From Paraburkholderia kururiensis (lineage in GTDB: Bacteria; Pseudomonadota; Gammaproteobacteria; Burkholderiales; Burkholderiaceae), in the NCBI RefSeq assembly GCF_034424375.1, contig NZ_CP139965.1:2356001-2420000 (forward strand): a stretch of DNA of 64,000 nt. The letters run 5' to 3'. The notes below the pieces were generated by a model, which saw only the letters and a program-made list of their open reading frames with translations, ran no database searches and was not told the origin of the DNA. This document shows positions 16,724-25,146 of this stretch, piece by piece (within the stretch, counting starts at the first letter, position 1; each line of letters begins with the position of its first letter). The position numbers were made by a program, and so were the translations under genes.

Positions 16724-17818
16724 ATGACAGCGAGTACCTTGCCTGCCCCGCCCTCTCACAGCCGGCGCATCGTGCAGCTCGACGGGCTGCGCGCCATCGC
16801 CGTGCTGGCCGTGTTTGCGCAGCATGCGCTGAAGGCGCCGCTCTGGATGGGCGTGGACCTCTTCTTCGTGCTGAGCGGCTTTCTGATCACCGGCATCCTG
16901 CTCGACCGCAAGGCGCGCCAGGTGCCTTATTTCAGCTACTTTTACGCACGCCGCGCGCGACGCATCCTGCCGCCCTACGTGCTGCTCATGGTGGTGTCGT
17001 CGCTGCTGTTCGGGCTCGGCTGGGCGAAATACTGGCCGTGGTACACGTTCTTTGCGACCAACATCGGGGACGCCCTCGGCCAGAGCGGGCACGACAGCCT
17101 CAACGTGCTGTGGTCGCTCGCCGTCGAAGAGCAGTTCTACATCGTCTGGCCGTTCGTGGTGCTGCTCGTTTCCGAACGCGCGCTCGGTTTCGTCGCGGCG
17201 GCGCTGATCGTCGTGGTGCCGTTGCTGCGCGCGTTGGCCACGCCCTGGTTCGATACGTTCTGGCCCATCTATTACCTCACGCCGTTTCGCATGGACCTGC
17301 TTGCCGCGGGCGCGTTGCTCGCGGTGGTGTCGCGGCGCGATCCGCAGGCCATCGGCCGCTTCAAGCCGCTTGCGGTGCTCGGCTTCGTGGCGGCGCTCGC
17401 CGTGCTCGCGTGGCTGCATCTGCACTTTCCGCGCTTTCGGGCGGCCAATACGCCGCTTTCCAACGCGGCGCTCTACAGCATTTCGCTCGTGCTCTGCACC
17501 TCGATTGTCGTGATCGCGCTGGAAGCGAAGGGCATCGTGAAGCGCCTGCTGTGCAACCCGGTGCTCGTCTACATCGGCACGATCAGCTACACGATCTATC
17601 TGATCCACCTCACCGTGCTCTATGCGGTGTGGCCGCTGGGTCATAGCCGGCTCGCGAGTGCGGGCATTGCGCTTGCCGTCACGCTCGCCTATGCGAGCCT
17701 GAGCTGGTTCGGCTTCGAGCGGCGGTTGATCTTCGGTACGGGTCGTGCGTCAGGCGCGGCGCCGGCGCATGAGCCGTCCGCGTCCGCCGTACGTGCGGCG
17801 GCGAGGACGCGCGTATGA
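16724..17818 (+). CDS. bceO: Acyltransferase family 3 membrane protein (BceO-like)
   Basis: A 364-residue inner-membrane protein of about ten helices. Acyltransferase-3 motifs are clear: QLDGLRAIAVLAVFAQHAL with the expected catalytic histidine, RRARRILPPYV, and LWSLAVEEQFYIVWP. It probably adds acetyl or another acyl group to the lipid-linked or growing polysaccharide. The ATG at 16724 (MTASTLPAPPSHS) has GGACGG 5 bases upstream and was preferred over an in-frame start at 16676. The last codon overlaps the start of the SGNH hydrolase gene as ATGA, implying coupled translation and perhaps a working partnership. Position next to gmd fits bceO. Confidence 0.85.
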   Translation: MTASTLPAPPSHSRRIVQLDGLRAIAVLAVFAQHALKAPLWMGVDLFFVLSGFLITGILLDRKARQVPYFSYFYARRARRILPPYVLLMVVSSLLFGLGWAKYWPWYTFFATNIGDALGQSGHDSLNVLWSLAVEEQFYIVWPFVVLLVSERALGFVAAALIVVVPLLRALATPWFDTFWPIYYLTPFRMDLLAAGALLAVVSRRDPQAIGRFKPLAVLGFVAALAVLAWLHLHFPRFRAANTPLSNAALYSISLVLCTSIVVIALEAKGIVKRLLCNPVLVYIGTISYTIYLIHLTVLYAVWPLGHSRLASAGIALAVTLAYASLSWFGFERRLIFGTGRASGAAPAHEPSASAVRAAARTRV

Positions 17819-18651
17819 GGCGCCGCGCGACAACGCGAAGCTCACGCCGCATCGCGCTTGCCGTCGTGGCCTGCGTGGCGGCATGGAGCGCGGGCACGAC
17901 GCCTGCGCCCGCGGCATCGTCCGTCGACGCAACGCGCAGCGGCGATGTCGTGATCGAAGCCTACGGCGACTCCACCACGCTCGGCATCTCGTGCGCGGAC
18001 GGCCGTTGCGGGCCGCGTCCGCAAAACGCCGTGACGTACCTGCAGGACGACCTGCGCGCCGCACACGGCGAGCGCGTGAGCGTCGCGAACTACGGCATCG
18101 GCGGCACGATGGCAACGCAATTGCTGGACGGCAGCAGTCGCAATCCGCCGTGGAAGGCGCGCCTCGCTACCTCGCCTGCGCAGATCGTGACGATCAACTA
18201 CGGCATCAACGAAGTGATGCGCAACCAGACGCCCGAGCAGTTCTACGCTGCCGAAACCGCGCTCGTGAAAGACGCGCTCGCGGCCGGCAAGCTGCCCGTG
18301 CTGCAAACGTCGAACCCGATGCCCGATGGCCGTCTGAACGCGAAGCTCGGCGCCATGGTGGCAATGACCCGCCGCGTCGCGCAGGAACAGCACGTGCCGC
18401 TCGTCGATCACTACGCGTCGATCCAGACGCTCGCCGACTGGAAAGGGATGATGTCCGACGGCGCGCATCCGAAGCCCGAGCTGTACCGCGTGAAGGCCGG
18501 GCACGACTTCGAAGTCATCGACCCGCTCGTGCAGAAGCTGCTGCGCGAAGCACCCACGGCAAGCAGCGCCGCGAACCACGCCGCAAGCCCGGCCGAAACG
18601 GGCCGCGAGCGTGCGGCGCCGCATGCGCGCGTTGCCGGCAGCCAGTCCTGA
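17815..18651 (+). CDS. Secreted SGNH/GDSL-family hydrolase
   Basis: A 278-residue protein with a Sec signal peptide ending near APAAS (about residue 35). The SGNH blocks are present: AYGDSTTLG (block I, with the nucleophile in GDST rather than GDSL), NYGIGGT (block II glycine), INYGINEV (block III asparagine) and SDGAHP (block V Asp and His). The family includes esterases, deacetylases and, in alginate-type systems, O-acetyltransferases. Its start overlaps the stop of the preceding acyltransferase gene. It is likely to act in the periplasm on acyl groups of the polysaccharide, adding, moving or removing them. This is inference from context. The C-terminal 30 residues look disordered. Confidence 0.82.
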   Translation: MRRRATTRSSRRIALAVVACVAAWSAGTTPAPAASSVDATRSGDVVIEAYGDSTTLGISCADGRCGPRPQNAVTYLQDDLRAAHGERVSVANYGIGGTMATQLLDGSSRNPPWKARLATSPAQIVTINYGINEVMRNQTPEQFYAAETALVKDALAAGKLPVLQTSNPMPDGRLNAKLGAMVAMTRRVAQEQHVPLVDHYASIQTLADWKGMMSDGAHPKPELYRVKAGHDFEVIDPLVQKLLREAPTASSAANHAASPAETGRERAAPHARVAGSQS

Positions 18652-18713
18652 TACGCACCGCCCGCGCATTCGGGCGAACACCTTTTTTCTCCGACACAGG
18701 GAAGGCACATTCC

Positions 18714-19757
18714 ATGAGCAATCAACGCAAGGCGATCATCACCGGCGTGTCCGGGCAAGACGGCGCGTATCTCACGAAGCTGCTGCTCGGCAAGGGCTAT
18801 CACGTGACCGGCACGTACCGGCGCACGAGCTCCGTGAACTTCTGGCGCATGGAAGAACTGGGCGTGCTCGATCATCCGCATCTGGAACTGGTCGAACACG
18901 ACCTGACCGATCTCGGTTCCACGCTGCGTCTGCTGGAACGCGCCCAGGCGCACGAGCTATACAACCTCGCCGCGCAGAGCTTCGTGGGCGTGTCGTTCGA
19001 CCAGCCCGTCACGACGGCGGAAGTCACGGGCGTGGGCGCGCTGAATCTGCTGGAAGGCATTCGCATCGTGAATCCGGCCACGCGCTACTACCAGGCTTCG
19101 ACCTCCGAAATGTTCGGCAAGGTGCAGGCCGTGCCGCAGCGCGAGGACACGCCGTTCTATCCGCGCAGCCCGTATGGCGTCGCGAAGCTGTTCGCGCACT
19201 GGAGCACGATCAATTACCGCGAGTCGTACGGCATCTTCGCGTCGAGCGGCATTCTGTTCAATCACGAGTCGCCGCTGCGCGGCCGCGAGTTCGTCACGCG
19301 CAAGATCACGGACACCGCCGCGAAGATCAAGCTCGGCAAGCGCGACGTGCTCGAACTGGGCAACCTCGACGCGAAGCGCGACTGGGGCTTCGCGCTCGAA
19401 TACGTGGAGGGTATGTGGCGCATGTTGCAGGCCGACGAACCGGACACCTTCGTGCTGGCCACGAACCGCACGGAAACCGTGCGCGACTTCGTGCGCATGG
19501 CGTTCGCGGCGGCAGGCTACCAGCTCGAATGGTCGGGCAAGGCCGAGCGCGAAACGGGTATCGACGTGGCCACGGGCAAGGTGCTCGTGCGCGTGAATCC
19601 GCGCTTCTACCGCCCGGCCGAAGTCGACCTGCTGATCGGTTGCGCGGACAAGGCGAAGGCCGTGCTGGGCTGGGAACCGAAAACCACGCTGGAGCAGTTG
19701 TGCCAGATGATGGTTCAGGCCGATCTCGCACGTAACCAGAACCACGACACGTTCTGA
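18714..19757 (+). CDS. gmd: GDP-mannose 4,6-dehydratase (BceN-like)
   Basis: A 347-residue extended short-chain dehydrogenase. The N-terminal Rossmann motif ITGVSGQDGAYLTKLLL, the STSEMFG segment and the YPRSPYGVAKLFAHW active-site stretch (Tyr and Lys) identify GMD. It converts GDP-D-mannose from BceA to GDP-4-keto-6-deoxymannose, the precursor of GDP-rhamnose; cepacian contains D-rhamnose. No separate reductase is seen in the window, so reduction must be done elsewhere or by this enzyme itself. It begins 62 bp after the SGNH gene and closes the plus-strand run bceO-SGNH-gmd. It corresponds to bceN. Confidence 0.94.
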   Translation: MSNQRKAIITGVSGQDGAYLTKLLLGKGYHVTGTYRRTSSVNFWRMEELGVLDHPHLELVEHDLTDLGSTLRLLERAQAHELYNLAAQSFVGVSFDQPVTTAEVTGVGALNLLEGIRIVNPATRYYQASTSEMFGKVQAVPQREDTPFYPRSPYGVAKLFAHWSTINYRESYGIFASSGILFNHESPLRGREFVTRKITDTAAKIKLGKRDVLELGNLDAKRDWGFALEYVEGMWRMLQADEPDTFVLATNRTETVRDFVRMAFAAAGYQLEWSGKAERETGIDVATGKVLVRVNPRFYRPAEVDLLIGCADKAKAVLGWEPKTTLEQLCQMMVQADLARNQNHDTF

Positions 19758-19772
19758 TCGCACGAGGCAGTT

Positions 19773-19803
19773 GGCAAGGGCCGCGAACGGTAGCGCCCTT
19801 GCC
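19773..19803. terminator. Hairpin between convergent gmd and bceK
   Basis: GGCAAGGGC (19773-19781) and GCCCTTGCC (19795-19803) form a perfect 9-bp stem with a 13-nt loop, 15 bp after the gmd stop codon. There is no good T-run on either strand, so it is only a possible transcription end for the two converging units. Confidence 0.4.
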
Positions 19804-19925
19804 TGTCCATCTGCCTGCCCATCTCCGGCTCGCGGCACCGTCACGAACGTCCGTGCGTGCCAGAACCCCTACATAGCCGAGCCGCAGGTCGTGCCGCACA
19901 ACGTGCGGCCTGCACGCTGCACGCC

Positions 19926-21089
19926 TCAGTGCACGCGTTCCGCAATCGCCTCCTCGTACACCTGCGCCACACGCTTTGCGATCACCGCGTTGTCGAAGTT
20001 CTCGCGTGCATAGGCGTAGCACGCTTCGGCATCCGGCAAACGCAGCGCGCCACGCAGCGCGGCGGCGAGGCCATCGGCAATCGCGGAGGCTCCCGTCGAA
20101 GGCAACACCAGATCCTGCGAGAGCCCTGCCACGGCTTCAGGTAGTCCGCCCACCGGCGTGACGAGCACCGGCGTGCCCGACGCGAGCGACTCCACCGTGA
20201 TGAGCCCGAAGCCCTCCAGCGCCACCGTGGGCACCACGCTGATGGTCGCGGCGCGATAGAGCGCGGCGAGGTGCGCATCGGGCACGAAGCCGAGCAGCTT
20301 CACGTTGTCGCTGAGCCCGGCTTCGTCGATGCGTCGTTGCAGCTCGCCCTCGAGCCGCCCTTTGCCCGCGATCAGCAGCAGCACGTCGGGCACGCGCTTC
20401 TTCAGCAGCGCAACGGCATCGATCAGGTCTTCGAGTCCCATGCGGCGCACGAGCCGCCGCACCGCGAGCACGATGGGCCGCCCTTGCGGCAGTTGCAGCT
20501 TGAGCCGCGCGTCCGCGGGCGACATCGGCAGATTGAACTGCTCCACGTTCACGCAGCCCGGCACCACGCGCACGCGCTCGGGCGGAATGCCGTAACGCGA
20601 CGTGAGGATCTGGCCGAACGCGTTCGAGAGCACGATGAGTCGCGACGAACGCTCGTAGACCGACTGCTCCAGGTAGCGCTTCATGCGCTGGCCGAGCGAG
20701 TCGGCGCCTTCCACCTGGCTCTCGTCGGCCCACGGTCCCTGAAAATGCGAGACCTGCGGAATGCCGCGTGTGACGTCGAGGCCGGGGAACGTGTAGAGCG
20801 CGAAGTGCGACGAGATCACGTCGGGCCGATGCCGGCGAATCTCGCGACGCAGCGCGCGGCGCGCGGCCATGAGGCGCAGCGGCAGCGACTGCGACGCGGG
20901 GCCGAAGCCGTTGATGGCGCCGCCCGTATCCTCCGCCACGCGCGGCGAGCCGGCGACGACGCCGCGCACTTCCACGCCCGCGCCGGGCAGCGCCCCGACG
21001 AGCGAGTAATACATGCGGTCGAGCCCGCCGGCACGTTCGGGAAACCAGTGCATGCCGATCTGTAGCGACTTGATTGAACGGGTGGTCAT
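19926..21089 (-). CDS. bceK: GT4 glycosyltransferase (BceK-like)
   Basis: A 387-residue GT-B glycosyltransferase: an N-terminal acceptor domain with IGMHWFPERAGGLDRMYYSL, then the donor-binding half with LAVRRLVRRMGLEDLIDA, IAGKGRLEGEL and EGFGLITVESLASGTPVLV. It should add one sugar of the exopolysaccharide repeat; the donor and acceptor cannot be read from sequence. The ATG at 21089 has AAAGGA upstream. It is the last gene of the minus-strand bceB-K series, 67 bp after bceJ, and converges with gmd. Confidence 0.87.
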   Translation of the reverse strand: MTTRSIKSLQIGMHWFPERAGGLDRMYYSLVGALPGAGVEVRGVVAGSPRVAEDTGGAINGFGPASQSLPLRLMAARRALRREIRRHRPDVISSHFALYTFPGLDVTRGIPQVSHFQGPWADESQVEGADSLGQRMKRYLEQSVYERSSRLIVLSNAFGQILTSRYGIPPERVRVVPGCVNVEQFNLPMSPADARLKLQLPQGRPIVLAVRRLVRRMGLEDLIDAVALLKKRVPDVLLLIAGKGRLEGELQRRIDEAGLSDNVKLLGFVPDAHLAALYRAATISVVPTVALEGFGLITVESLASGTPVLVTPVGGLPEAVAGLSQDLVLPSTGASAIADGLAAALRGALRLPDAEACYAYARENFDNAVIAKRVAQVYEEAIAERVH

Positions 21090-21156
21090 GGCAGTTCCTT
21101 TGTCGTTTTGCATGGGTTGCGTGCTGATCGATGACCCGGCGCGCGGGCCGTACCCG

Positions 21157-22335
21157 CTACTGCGCGTAGGCCGCATCGGGCGCTTCGGCGCGGCGGCCTG
21201 CCTCGCCGTCCGCGAGTTGCCGGTAGAGCGCGAGGTACTGCTGCGCCATGCGGGTCCAGCCGAAGTGCGTGGCCAGTTCGCTTGCCGCGCGGCCCATGGC
21301 CTCGCAGCGGTCCGTGGAATCGGCGAGGCGCGCCACGGCTTCGGCCAATGCGTGCGGATCGTCGGGATCTTCCAGCACGATGCCGCATTCGGGCGTGATG
21401 ATCTCGGCGCCGCCGGCCGTGCGCGCGGTCACGACGGGCAGACCCGCGGCCATCGCTTCGAGCAGCGACAGGCTCATCGCTTCATAGCGCGAGGGAAACA
21501 CGAATGCGTTCACGGAATGCATGAGCGCCGGCATGTCTTTCACGAGACCGAGAAAATGCACGCGGTCCGCGATGCCGAGCTTGCGCGCCATCTCGGGATA
21601 CGGGCTGCCCGGCAGGTAGCCCGCCACGGCAATCTGTACCCGCGGCGGTAACACACGCAGCGCTTCGAGCACGGTGCCCAGGTTCTTGCGCGGCGTGCGC
21701 AGGTCGCCCACGAAAAGCAGCAGGAACGCGTCGGCGGGCAAATCGAATTTCGCGCGGTCGCCGCTCGCCGCGGCGAAGCCCTGCGTATCCACACCGTTGT
21801 AGATCACGTCGAGCCGGTTGCCCGGCGTGAGCCCGATGCTGCGAATTTCGTCGGCCACCTTCTTCGACACCGCCGTGATGACGCGCGAACGCCGATAGGC
21901 CCAGCGTTCGAGCCACGCATTGCAGCGCGTATAGACATACTGATACGACGACCACAGGCTGCGCCCGATACCGAACGGGTAGTAACGGCTGCGTGCCCAG
22001 CCGCTATGCACGAAGTGCGCGGTGTTGACGTCCGCGCGCGCCCACGTGATGAAGCCGTTCACGTGCAGCACGTCGTATTCGCTGCGATGCGCGCGCAGCC
22101 ACAGCGCACTTTTCGCAGCAAAGACCTGCTGGCGCAGCAGATTGGTCGGCCACCACTTGCCGGGCTTTACGCAGACCCAGCGCACGCGCGGATGCGCGAG
22201 CAGTTCCGGTGCGACGTGCGAGGCCACCAGCGTGACCTCCATGCCCTCTTCGAGTGCGGCCCGCGCGATCTCGTGATTGACGCGCCCCTGGCCGTCGTTG
22301 TGGCGCACCACGTGGGTGACGATGGCGACTCTCAA
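21157..22335 (-). CDS. bceJ: GT4 glycosyltransferase (BceJ-like), TTG start
   Basis: A 392-residue GT-B enzyme: VAIVTHVVRHNDGQGRVNHEI at the N-terminus, then VGDLRTPRKNLGTVLEAL and the donor motif SRYEAMSLSLLEAMAAGLPVV. The best start is TTG at 22335. It has GGAGG with 6 bases spacing, begins exactly where family members begin (LRVAIVTH), and overlaps the bceI stop codon by 4 bp (TTGA). The longer frame to 22581 only reads through bceI in another frame. It should add one sugar of the repeat unit; specificity is unknown. Confidence 0.87.
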   Translation of the reverse strand: MRVAIVTHVVRHNDGQGRVNHEIARAALEEGMEVTLVASHVAPELLAHPRVRWVCVKPGKWWPTNLLRQQVFAAKSALWLRAHRSEYDVLHVNGFITWARADVNTAHFVHSGWARSRYYPFGIGRSLWSSYQYVYTRCNAWLERWAYRRSRVITAVSKKVADEIRSIGLTPGNRLDVIYNGVDTQGFAAASGDRAKFDLPADAFLLLFVGDLRTPRKNLGTVLEALRVLPPRVQIAVAGYLPGSPYPEMARKLGIADRVHFLGLVKDMPALMHSVNAFVFPSRYEAMSLSLLEAMAAGLPVVTARTAGGAEIITPECGIVLEDPDDPHALAEAVARLADSTDRCEAMGRAASELATHFGWTRMAQQYLALYRQLADGEAGRRAEAPDAAYAQ

Positions 22336-23858
22336 TGCGGTGCCTCCGGTGTCGAGCGTTGCATGGCGGCGCGTCGCAGCGCGGCCCTTTGCGCCTTCTG
22401 CCAATGCGCCGCGGAAAGAATGGAAAACACGCTTGAAAACAGCAGCAGACCGCCTGTGCCGACAAGCGAGTTGGTGAAGACGAGCATCGCGAAAATGGCG
22501 AGCGCGAGGCTCAGGCAGGCCGACGCATAGCGGTCCTCGCGCAGCGCGAACGACGCCCGCACGGCGCGCGCGAGGAGCCACAGCGTGCCCGCGAGATAAA
22601 GCAGCGTGCCGGGCCAGCCGAGCACGAACGGAATGTTCATCACGCCGCTGTCGAAACTACCGTACTTGCCGAGTTCGCCGCTGTCGCTCGAGAGCTTCGT
22701 CGAGGCGCCCGTGGCGCCCAGCCCTTCGCCCGTGACGTCGGTGAACGCGGTCTTGGCGAAGTTGGCGTAGAACTCGTTGCGCGCGGCATAGCTCTGGTCG
22801 TCGCGCAGGTTCACGAGCGTGTCGAGGCGCGCCTGCATGCGCTCGGCGACGGGGCCGACGGCAAGCAGCGGCACGCAGAGGCCCGCAAGCAGCACGCCGC
22901 TCGCCACGATGCGCACGCGCACGCGGTTGTTCGACTTCATGAGCTGAATCAGGAGCGCGATGACCCAGCCGCCCCACGTCGAGCGCACGAGCGAAAGCGC
23001 AAACGAGAGGAAGCCGAGCGCGCCGGCCACCCAGCGAAAGCGATGCTGCGCGGCCATCACGAACACCATGGCGCCCATCATCGCGAACGCGAACGGCCCG
23101 GACGAGTTCATCGTGCTGAACACGCGCACGCCGAACGGCACGGGGTCGCCCTGCGAGTTCATGTTGGAACCGATCATCCACATGGCGTCCCACGGCGGCA
23201 TGATGAAGAACTGCACCACGCCGTAGGCGCCCATCACGAGCATGCCCCAGATGAAGGTGTTGACGATGGTGTCGCGGTACTGCGGATACTGGCGCGTATT
23301 GGCCATGATGTGAAAGCCGATCAGCACCGGGTAGATCCAGTTGGCGAGGTCGTAGGTGGCCGCGAGCGGCCCGCTTGCCACCACGCCCACGATGAAGGCA
23401 TAGCCGATGCCGCCCAGAATCAGCAGCACCGGCAGCCCGCGCCGCTGCGCGAGCACCGGGTAGTAGCGCAACAGCGAGAGCGCGCTGATCATCGTGACGG
23501 CGAGCGGCGCGATCTGGATCAGGCTCGTGGGCGTGAAGCCGCCCTTGCCGTAGTCCGCGAGGCGCCGCACTTCGGGACTCAGAAACCAGGTCCACCACAT
23601 GAAGCCGACGTAGCGCGCGGGGCTGCGGAAATAGAGCCACACGCCCGTCGCGGTGGCGAGCACGGGAAACGCGAGCGTGAGCACCGTGCCCTGATGCGCG
23701 ACGATCAGCGCAGCGGTAATGACCCAAAGCGCCGCGGGCGGCATCCATTCGAGGCGGTCGCCGCCGAAAAGGCCCGAAGCGCGCGCGGCCGGTTCCTGCG
23801 CGCCCGCTTGCGCTCCGCCGCCGTTGGGATGAACCGCGCCTGTGACGGACATCGTCAT
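22332..23858 (-). CDS. bceI: Polysaccharide polymerase, Wzy-like (BceI-like)
   Basis: A 508-residue inner-membrane protein with about eleven to twelve helices and a large periplasmic loop (about residues 330-410, including NLRDDQSYAARNEFYANFAK). This layout fits the O-antigen ligase/Wzy polymerase superfamily. The RSTWGGWV and GLGATG segments flank the loop. Wzy proteins join lipid-linked repeat units in the periplasm. The ATG at 23858 has GGAGGG 9 bases upstream, and the gene starts 3 bp after bceH stops. Position between bceH and bceJ agrees with cepacian clusters. Confidence 0.87.
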   Translation of the reverse strand: MTMSVTGAVHPNGGGAQAGAQEPAARASGLFGGDRLEWMPPAALWVITAALIVAHQGTVLTLAFPVLATATGVWLYFRSPARYVGFMWWTWFLSPEVRRLADYGKGGFTPTSLIQIAPLAVTMISALSLLRYYPVLAQRRGLPVLLILGGIGYAFIVGVVASGPLAATYDLANWIYPVLIGFHIMANTRQYPQYRDTIVNTFIWGMLVMGAYGVVQFFIMPPWDAMWMIGSNMNSQGDPVPFGVRVFSTMNSSGPFAFAMMGAMVFVMAAQHRFRWVAGALGFLSFALSLVRSTWGGWVIALLIQLMKSNNRVRVRIVASGVLLAGLCVPLLAVGPVAERMQARLDTLVNLRDDQSYAARNEFYANFAKTAFTDVTGEGLGATGASTKLSSDSGELGKYGSFDSGVMNIPFVLGWPGTLLYLAGTLWLLARAVRASFALREDRYASACLSLALAIFAMLVFTNSLVGTGGLLLFSSVFSILSAAHWQKAQRAALRRAAMQRSTPEAPH

Positions 23859-23861
23859 GGG

Positions 23862-25046
23862 CTATCGCCCTCCTCGTGCTTCGCTCGGCGCGTGCCGCAT
23901 GACGGCGGTTTCGTTCGCCTTCGCGTCGTCGGCCGCCGTTGCGCGGCCACGCGCGGAAACGGGCTGCGGCCGCGCGAGGCGCAGCATCTCGCGCGTGATC
24001 TCGACATGCTGCTGGGCGAAATGCTGCGTCGTGAGGTCGCGCGAAACGAGCTGCGCCGCTGCCGCACGCGCCTGGGCAAGGGCCACCGCGGGCTGCGCCA
24101 CGAGCCGGTTCGCGGCCTCGCGCAGCGCCTGCGTGTCGAACGGCGGCACGTAGGAGACCGCCTTGCCGTCGAAATAGTCCGCGAGCGCGCCCACGTTGGT
24201 CACGATCATCGGCTTGCCGACGGCCGCCGCTTCGAGCATCACCGTAATGCCCGAAGCGTGCGAGTTGGGACGCAGCGGCACCACGATCACGTCGGCCCAG
24301 TCGTAGAGCGCGTGCTGCTTCTTGAGTCCCGAAGCCGACGCGATCTCGACGTTGGGCGCGTGCAGCGACGCGGGAATGCGCCGGCGTGTAGCGAGCTTCA
24401 CGGTGTAGCGCGCGTCGTGGCCGAACGCCTTGATGAGCGTTTCCCAGTCGCGGTCGCGGTCGTTGCCGATGGCCGCGATGCGCAATGGCGCATGCGGTGT
24501 CCACGCTTCGGGTTCGCGCACGGGGAAGTCCGCGGTGTTGAGCCCGTAGTAGACGTGGCGCGCCTCGCGCTTCAGATAGTCGCGGCACAGCGCGGCGTTT
24601 TCGCTCGCGAGCGTCGTGAGCATGTCGGCACGCGCGATCAGCTTGCGATAGAACGCGCGGCGCAGCGCGCCGTAGTGCGGCCACTTGTCGAGCAGCCACA
24701 CGCTCTGCGCGAGCAGCATCGGCGGTGCGGCGCGCCGGCCCAGCAAAAGCAGCAGCAACGCCACCGAAAGATGCTCGTGCTCGGTATGCGTCCAGACCAC
24801 GTCCGAATTCAGGATGGCCGCGCGGTTGCGCCACGTATGAATGAAGTCGAAACCGAGCACGGCCTTCAGCGCGCGACGCGCAAGCCGCACCGGCGCGCTT
24901 TCGCGTGCGTCCTGCGAATAAGACAGCGCGAATTCAGGCGACTCGGCATGGTGATAACCGTACAGGCAGCCGATGTTCTCGCCCTTGCGGTAGTAGCGCG
25001 GATCGGCGCCGTAAAACAGGTGGACGTGGACGTGGGTCACGCTCAT
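23862..25046 (-). CDS. bceH: GT4-like glycosyltransferase (BceH-like)
   Basis: A 394-residue GT-B type glycosyltransferase beginning MSVTHVHVHLFYGADPRYYR. The C-terminal half has LRIAAIGNDRDRDWETLIKA and a donor-site region WADVIVVPLRPNSHASGITV. The usual ExxxxxxxE pair is altered: the first Glu is replaced in the HASGITVMLEAAAVG segment. ATG 25046 is chosen because GGAG lies 7 bases upstream and the frame above it is made of the tandem repeat downstream of bceG. The donor sugar is unknown. Genes either side are bceG (94 bp away) and bceI (3 bp). Confidence 0.83.
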   Translation of the reverse strand: MSVTHVHVHLFYGADPRYYRKGENIGCLYGYHHAESPEFALSYSQDARESAPVRLARRALKAVLGFDFIHTWRNRAAILNSDVVWTHTEHEHLSVALLLLLLGRRAAPPMLLAQSVWLLDKWPHYGALRRAFYRKLIARADMLTTLASENAALCRDYLKREARHVYYGLNTADFPVREPEAWTPHAPLRIAAIGNDRDRDWETLIKAFGHDARYTVKLATRRRIPASLHAPNVEIASASGLKKQHALYDWADVIVVPLRPNSHASGITVMLEAAAVGKPMIVTNVGALADYFDGKAVSYVPPFDTQALREAANRLVAQPAVALAQARAAAAQLVSRDLTTQHFAQQHVEITREMLRLARPQPVSARGRATAADDAKANETAVMRHAPSEARGGR

Positions 25047-25098
25047 GCGGTTCTCCGGAAGGTGTTCGCAGGCCAGGGACGCTGGGCGTAGTCGACCG

Positions 25099-25146
25099 CG
25101 CGGGTCACAGCGTGGGTCACAGCGCGAATCACAGCTCGACTCACAG
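25099..25146. repeat. Four 12-bp tandem repeats over the bceG stop codon
   Basis: Units CGCGGGTCACAG (25099-25110), CGTGGGTCACAG (25111-25122), CGCGAATCACAG (25123-25134) and CTCGACTCACAG (25135-25146) lie head to tail. On the minus strand each contains CTGTGA. In the bceG frame every unit reads Leu-stop, so the bceG stop codon is repeated four times in frame. Confidence 0.85.
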
